64,000 bases of DNA from Streptomyces liliifuscus. Its GTDB lineage: Bacteria; Actinomycetota; Actinomycetes; Streptomycetales; Streptomycetaceae. The notes beneath the pieces were generated by a model that was given only the letters and a program-made list of their open reading frames with translations, was not told where the DNA came from and searched no databases. The stretch lies in assembly GCF_016598615.1 (NCBI RefSeq), contig NZ_CP066831.1:5642001-5706000 (forward strand). Reading direction: 5' to 3'. The position numbers were made by a program, and so were the translations under genes. Below are positions 60,314 through 64,000 of this stretch, piece by piece (positions within the stretch are counted from its first letter, which is position 1; each line of letters starts with the position of its first letter).

Positions 60314-61554
60314 GGCCGCTCCAGGACGAGTGCGGTGTTGGCGCCTCCGAAGGCGGCGTTGACGGTGAGGGCCCTGCGGAGGTCGGTCCGGCGCGGTTCG
60401 TTCGGCACGTAGTCGAGGTCGCACTCCGGGTCGGGCCGGGTGAACCCGGCGGTCGGCGGCAGCACGCCGTCCGTCAGGGCCAGCATCGTGATCACGAACT
60501 CCACGACGCCCGCCGCCTCCAGGAGATGGCCGGTGGTGCTCTTGGTGGAGCTGACCGGTATCGACTCGGCCCGCTCCGGGAAGGCGGCCCGCAGTCCGCG
60601 GGTCTCGGCCCCGTCGTTGTACTTGGTGCCGGTGCCATGGGCGTTGACGTAGTCGAGGGCGGCCCCGTCCGGGTCGCCGGCGAGCCGCATCGCCTGCCGG
60701 GCCGCGCGGGCGAGTCCGACACCTTCCGGGTGCGGCTGGGCGATGTGGTGGGCGTCCGAGGCCGCGCCCCAGCCCACCACGCCCGCCAGTGGCCGGGCAC
60801 CGCGGCGCCGGGCATGCTCGGCGGACTCCAGCACGACGACCGCCACACCGTCGCCGAGCAGCAGCCCACTGCGGTCGGCACTGAACGGCCGCACCATCCC
60901 GTCACACGACAGCGCACGCCCGGAGTCGAACTTCCCGAACGTCTCCTCCTCCACCAGATATCCGCCCGCACAGACGGCCACGTCGATCCGCCCGGACGAG
61001 ATCAGCCGACAGCCATGAATGATCGCGGCGGCAGAGGCGACACAGGCATTGGTGAAGGTCAGCCGAGGCCCGACCAACCCGAGCTCCCCGGCCAGAAGCT
61101 CGGCCAGCCGAGCGGGCACGGCATCGCCAACGCGCCTCACGTCCTTGGAGGTCCCGCGCACCGGCTGCTTTTCAGGGGCGCGGGGAACTGCGCGACCAGC
61201 CACGACGGACCCGCAGCTTCCGGACGACCCATCACCTCGCCAATACCGAGTCACACTCGTGTGATCCCCGGCCACACCGAGCAACACGGCGGCTTCCGCG
61301 CCGGGGCGCAACCCCGCCATGTCCAGGGCCTCCGCCCCGCACCGCGCGAGCGCGAAACGCAGGGCCCACCCCTCAACACCCCCGGGCCCATCGACCGCGG
61401 CCCCCGCCATCGCCGTACGGTAGGGCCCGGTATCGAACCGGGTGGTGGCGGCGAACGAGGGAACCCCCGCGAACACCCCCCGCCGCAAGGCGTCGGCCCC
61501 CGTGCCGAACGCGGTACGCACGCCGAACCCGGTGACGGTCACCTCACCGCTCAC
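60310..61554 (-). CDS. Beta-ketoacyl synthase (KS) with inserted repeat
   Basis: 414 residues from GTG 61554 (EVTVTGFGVRTAFGTGADAL). The catalytic triad is complete: Cys171 in FTNACVASAAAIIHG, His in NAHGTGTKYNDGAETR, and Lys/His in VSSTKSTTGHLLEAAG. C-terminal NAAFGGANTALVLE is typical. Residues about 109-134 (SSGSCGSVVAGRAVPRAPEK) have no counterpart in FabF-type enzymes and are encoded by the dispersed palindromic repeat, in frame. The insertion falls in the loop region before the active-site Cys strand. It is likely the condensing enzyme of a type II PKS acting with the ACPs and the CLF-like partner. Confidence 0.9.
   Translation of the reverse strand: MSGEVTVTGFGVRTAFGTGADALRRGVFAGVPSFAATTRFDTGPYRTAMAGAAVDGPGGVEGWALRFALARCGAEALDMAGLRPGAEAAVLLGVAGDHTSVTRYWRGDGSSGSCGSVVAGRAVPRAPEKQPVRGTSKDVRRVGDAVPARLAELLAGELGLVGPRLTFTNACVASAAAIIHGCRLISSGRIDVAVCAGGYLVEEETFGKFDSGRALSCDGMVRPFSADRSGLLLGDGVAVVVLESAEHARRRGARPLAGVVGWGAASDAHHIAQPHPEGVGLARAARQAMRLAGDPDGAALDYVNAHGTGTKYNDGAETRGLRAAFPERAESIPVSSTKSTTGHLLEAAGVVEFVITMLALTDGVLPPTAGFTRPDPECDLDYVPNEPRRTDLRRALTVNAAFGGANTALVLERP
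61166..61220. repeat. Dispersed palindromic repeat inside the ketosynthase gene
   Basis: GCGCGGGGAACTGCGCGACC is an intact core in inverted orientation, followed by AGCCACGACGGACCCGCAGC. It maintains the KS reading frame and encodes VAGRAVPRAPEKQ. Confidence 0.9.
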
Positions 61555-61873
61555 GGCGGCCACCCCCTTCGGGGCGGACCGCCTGGTCCGCCTGGGCGGC
61601 ACGCAGATAGTCGGTGAGCCGCCGCAGCGAGGTGAAGTCGGCGATGTCCTCGTAGGTGGGCTCCACGACCAGCCCGAACCGCTCCTCCACGACGTGCAGC
61701 AGCCAGACCAACCCCAGGGAGTCCAGGATCAGTTCGGTGTCCTCACCGAGTTCGGCCGGCACGCCGGGGAAGATCTTGCGGTCCGCCAGCAGCTCGCGGA
61801 CGGTGTCGGTGGTGAGGGGGGAGAGCGCGGGCTCACCCTCACGCGCGTCGCTCGCCGTGGCCCCCGTGCTCAT
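61544..61873 (-). CDS. Acyl carrier protein 1
   Basis: 109 residues from ATG 61873. The phosphopantetheine site is ELILDSLGLVWLLHVVEERF with Ser in DSL. A disordered N-terminus (SDAREGEPALSPLTTDT) and a charged C-terminal tail surround the four-helix core. Overlaps ACP2 by 4 nt and the KS by 11 nt. Two ACPs in tandem suggest one for starter loading or modification and one for elongation. Confidence 0.88.
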   Translation of the reverse strand: MSTGATASDAREGEPALSPLTTDTVRELLADRKIFPGVPAELGEDTELILDSLGLVWLLHVVEERFGLVVEPTYEDIADFTSLRRLTDYLRAAQADQAVRPEGGGRRER

Positions 61874-62145
61874 GCCTTCGCACCGCGTCGGACGATCTCG
61901 GCGACGAGAGAGCCGAGGGTCAGGGAGGCCAGGGGCTCGATGTCGGTGTCCGGTATCTCCACACCGAACCGCGACTCCAGCCGCAACGTGAGCTCGATCA
62001 GACTCAACGAGTCCAGATCCAGCCCACCGACGGTCACCGGACTCTCGTCCGTGATCCCGTCACGGCTCATCAGGATGTTCATCTCGTCGATGACGGTGCC
62101 GAGCACGAACTCACGGATCTCGTCTTCCAAGACAGACGTACTCAT
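61870..62145 (-). CDS. Acyl carrier protein 2
   Basis: 91 residues from ATG 62145, nine bases after GGAGA. The upstream ATG at 62160 is possible but lacks this site. The DSL motif lies in GGLDLDSLSLIELTLRLESR, and the helices VLEDEIREFVLGTVIDEMNI and LASLTLGSLVAEIVRRG complete the fold. It is the first gene after the repeat-containing gap that separates it from the upstream ligase gene. Confidence 0.9.
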   Translation of the reverse strand: MSTSVLEDEIREFVLGTVIDEMNILMSRDGITDESPVTVGGLDLDSLSLIELTLRLESRFGVEIPDTDIEPLASLTLGSLVAEIVRRGAKA

Positions 62146-62194
62146 GATGGATGTCTCCATGTGAAGGATCGTGAAAGGTGTATTCCGGCGCAGC

Positions 62195-62255
62195 ACGGGC
62201 GCCCCGTCAGGGGCGTGGGAACTGCGCGACAAGCCACAACGGGCCCGCGGCCAAC
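62195..62255. repeat. Dispersed palindromic repeat in the operon
   Basis: GTGGGAACTGCGCGACAAGC followed by CACAACGGGCCCGCGGCC. A slightly eroded inverted copy in the only sizeable gap (132 bp) of the biosynthetic operon. It could dampen or terminate transcription between ligase and ACP genes. Confidence 0.8.
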
Positions 62256-62277
62256 GATCAACGGGAGCTACCCCACC

Positions 62278-63747
62278 TCACCCGACAGCGCGTTCACGCA
62301 ACAACGTGGGCTGGCGAACAAGCTTCCCGTTGGACGTACGAGGCAACGCATCCAACAGCCGAACCACCCGCGGCAACTTGTAGTCGGCGAGCCGCTCCCG
62401 ACACCACCGCAGCAACTCCTCCGCCGAAGGAACCCCGCCCTCGGCGGAAGCGGCGGCGCGCGTCACGACATACGCCTCGGTCACGTCCCCGTGAACCACA
62501 ACCGCCTGCTCAACCGCGGGATGCCCCCGCAGCACGTTCTCGACCTCGGTGAGATCCACCTTGAGTCCGCCGATCACGACAAGGGAGTCGGCACGGCCGT
62601 GCACCCGCACGGCCCCGCCGCTGCCGTCCACCGAGGCCCGGTCCCGTGTACGCAGCCAGCCGTCCGCGTACTGCGTACCGCCGGAGTCGAAGAGATACGG
62701 CGACTCGTCGAGGGCGACGTCCAGTTCGCCCCGCCGCACCCGTACGACCATGCCGGGCGCGGCCGGGCCGACGGACGGCCGCAGCGTGCCGCCGACGTCC
62801 ATGGCGACGACACCGCTCTCGGTGGTGCCGTAGGACTCGCCGACCGGCACCCCGTACCGCTCGGTGAACCGGGCGGCGACGTCCGGGGGCATCAGTTCGC
62901 CGCCGGACACCGCGACCCGCAGGTCGGGAAGTCCGGGCGGATCGACGGCGGCGGCGAGCAGTTCGTAGTGCATCGGCACCCCGAACAGGGCGGTGACCCG
63001 GTGGTCCACCGCGGTCCGCAGGAGGTCGCGGGCCGAGATCCGGGGCGCGAAGACGACGGAGACACCGGCCGCCAGGGAGTGCAGCAGCCCGGCGACGAGG
63101 CCGAAACTGTGCGCCGTCGAACTGAGCAGCAGTACGCGGTCGCCCTCGCCCGGCATCCCGGTGATCCCGGCGAACCGGTCCACCTCGGCGGCGAGCGAGG
63201 CGGCGGTCCTGCCGATCACCTTGGGCCGCCCGGTGGAGCCGGAGCTGAACTGGACCAGCCGGTGCCCGGTGGCGGCCGGCCGGCCCGTTCCGCGGCACTC
63301 GGTGACGACCTCGTACTCGGGCCGGAAGCCGAACGTCGCCTGGACGTTGGAGCCCGCCCGGACCATGAACTGCGGCCGGCAGGACGCGCAGAGCGCCGCC
63401 ACCTCGGCCGGTTTGAGCCGGAAGTCGAAGAGCATCACCTGGGCGCCCAGCCGCCACAGCGCGAGCAGCACCTCGACCTGGGTGAAGCTGGGCGGAGTCC
63501 GCAGACCGACGGCGCTGCCCGGACCGATGCCGAATCCGGCGAACACGGCGGCCTGCTTGGCCACCCGTTCCCGTAACTCGCCCCGGGTGACGGTCTCCTG
63601 TTGATGTGTCAGATACGGCAGGGTGTCGTCCCGCGCGTCGAACAGCCGTCGGACGAGGGAACCCATCCCGTCGACGTCCACGGGACCACCGGACAGGTCG
63701 CTGTCTCTCAGCGGGTCCCTCAGCGGGTCTCTCAGGCCGCCGCCCAT
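62278..63747 (-). CDS. Adenylate-forming acyl/aryl-ACP ligase
   Basis: 489 residues from ATG 63747, sharing one base with the upstream stop. The N-terminus has a duplicated LRDPLRDPLRDSD. ANL motifs: LVQFSSGSTGRPKVIGRTAA, PVGESYGTTESGVVAMDVG, GRADSLVVIGGLKVDLTEVE and LPRTSNGKLVRQPTLL with the catalytic Lys. It is at the short end of the family and probably activates an aryl acid, such as the aminohydroxybenzoate made by the neighbouring enzyme, for transfer to one of the ACPs. Confidence 0.88.
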   Translation of the reverse strand: MGGGLRDPLRDPLRDSDLSGGPVDVDGMGSLVRRLFDARDDTLPYLTHQQETVTRGELRERVAKQAAVFAGFGIGPGSAVGLRTPPSFTQVEVLLALWRLGAQVMLFDFRLKPAEVAALCASCRPQFMVRAGSNVQATFGFRPEYEVVTECRGTGRPAATGHRLVQFSSGSTGRPKVIGRTAASLAAEVDRFAGITGMPGEGDRVLLLSSTAHSFGLVAGLLHSLAAGVSVVFAPRISARDLLRTAVDHRVTALFGVPMHYELLAAAVDPPGLPDLRVAVSGGELMPPDVAARFTERYGVPVGESYGTTESGVVAMDVGGTLRPSVGPAAPGMVVRVRRGELDVALDESPYLFDSGGTQYADGWLRTRDRASVDGSGGAVRVHGRADSLVVIGGLKVDLTEVENVLRGHPAVEQAVVVHGDVTEAYVVTRAAASAEGGVPSAEELLRWCRERLADYKLPRVVRLLDALPRTSNGKLVRQPTLLRERAVG

Positions 63748-64000
63748 CAGACCTCCTTGCAGAACTCGCCGATGGGCAGGCCCACATGGCGCTTGTCCGT
63801 GGCCAGATAGCCGAGCAGTTCGTCACCGGTCCGCAGTTCGGTGACGTTGAGGACCTTCCCGCCCGGGCCGAGCACCCGTACGTGCCAGTCGTCCTGCACG
63901 GTCAGACTGACCAGCCGGCCGTCCTCGGCATGGGTACGGATCTCCAGGAGCGGCCGGGACTCCAGCTTGGCGCGGCCGACCACGACCCGCCGGGTGCGGC
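63747..64000 (-). CDS. Dehydroquinate synthase II / GriH-like enzyme, C-terminal part
   Basis: The frame is open to the right edge, so only the last 83 residues or so are seen. RTRRVVVGRAKLESRPLLEI, LTVQDDWHVRVLGPGG, NVTELRTGDELLGYLATDKR and HVGLPIGEF match the C-terminus of archaeal-type 3-dehydroquinate synthase II. Its actinomycete relatives (GriH) make 3-amino-4-hydroxybenzoate together with the aldolase GriI. An aldolase gene would be expected just beyond the window. One base of overlap with the ligase gene. Confidence 0.8.
   Translation of the reverse strand, partial: RTRRVVVGRAKLESRPLLEIRTHAEDGRLVSLTVQDDWHVRVLGPGGKVLNVTELRTGDELLGYLATDKRHVGLPIGEFCKEV

Overview
The window is high-GC actinobacterial DNA, almost certainly a Streptomyces chromosome. 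It has very high third-position GC, frequent GTG starts, 4-nt start/stop overlaps, and several families typical of the genus: BTAD regulator, SpoIIE-type PP2C phosphatases, DUF5994, ECF sigma factors, DmdR/IdeR- and Nur-like boxes. No rRNA, tRNA, CRISPR array, transposase or replication origin was found.

Left part (1-24 kb). A partial HTH/TPR regulator diverges from a 37-residue exportable peptide gene. Next come two gene remnants joined back to back, a MerR/sliding-clamp fusion regulator and a two-gene permease pair. An envelope-linked block follows, with two divergent ECF sigma units. One unit is an ECF fused to a membrane anchor, a class A PBP whose transpeptidase motifs are gone, and a SpoIIE phosphatase. 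The other is an ECF plus a membrane protein resembling an L,D-transpeptidase without its catalytic Cys. Further right are a nickel/cobalt transporter behind a Nur-like box, a second SpoIIE phosphatase, an orphan siderophore-binding lipoprotein behind an iron box, a dehalogenase-like hydrolase, a BTAD regulator, a lipoprotein and a GH15 trehalase/glucoamylase.

Middle part (24-50 kb). It holds an FkbM methyltransferase, two Ser/Thr kinases, a PucR regulator, an NfeD/flotillin pair, a KhtT/KhtU-like K+/H+ antiporter, an orphan HflX N-domain protein and two CorC/HlyC proteins. Then come DUF5994, two GNATs, a secreted GH84/beta-propeller protein, a VOC protein, a third SpoIIE phosphatase, a two-component system, a NodB-like deacetylase and a secreted lysyl oxidase.

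Right part (50.5 kb to the right edge). One minus-strand, tightly overlapping operon looks like a natural-product cluster. It has the C-terminus of a dehydroquinate-synthase-II/GriH-like enzyme (3-amino-4-hydroxybenzoate type starter), two adenylate-forming ligases, two ACPs, a ketosynthase and a chain-length-factor-like partner. It also has a ketoreductase, a CreE-like FAD monooxygenase and CreD-like lyase (aspartate-to-nitrous-acid route), an extended SDR, an unassigned protein and an MFS exporter. The set suggests an aminohydroxyaryl-primed type II PKS product that is diazotised or deaminated by pathway-made nitrite. The cluster runs off the right edge.

A dispersed palindromic repeat (core GGTCGCGCAGTTCCCCGCG) occurs at about ten sites. 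It is mostly intergenic but lies in frame inside the BTAD regulator and the cluster ketosynthase. Coordinates, translations and motif positions were worked out by eye; no database search was run.
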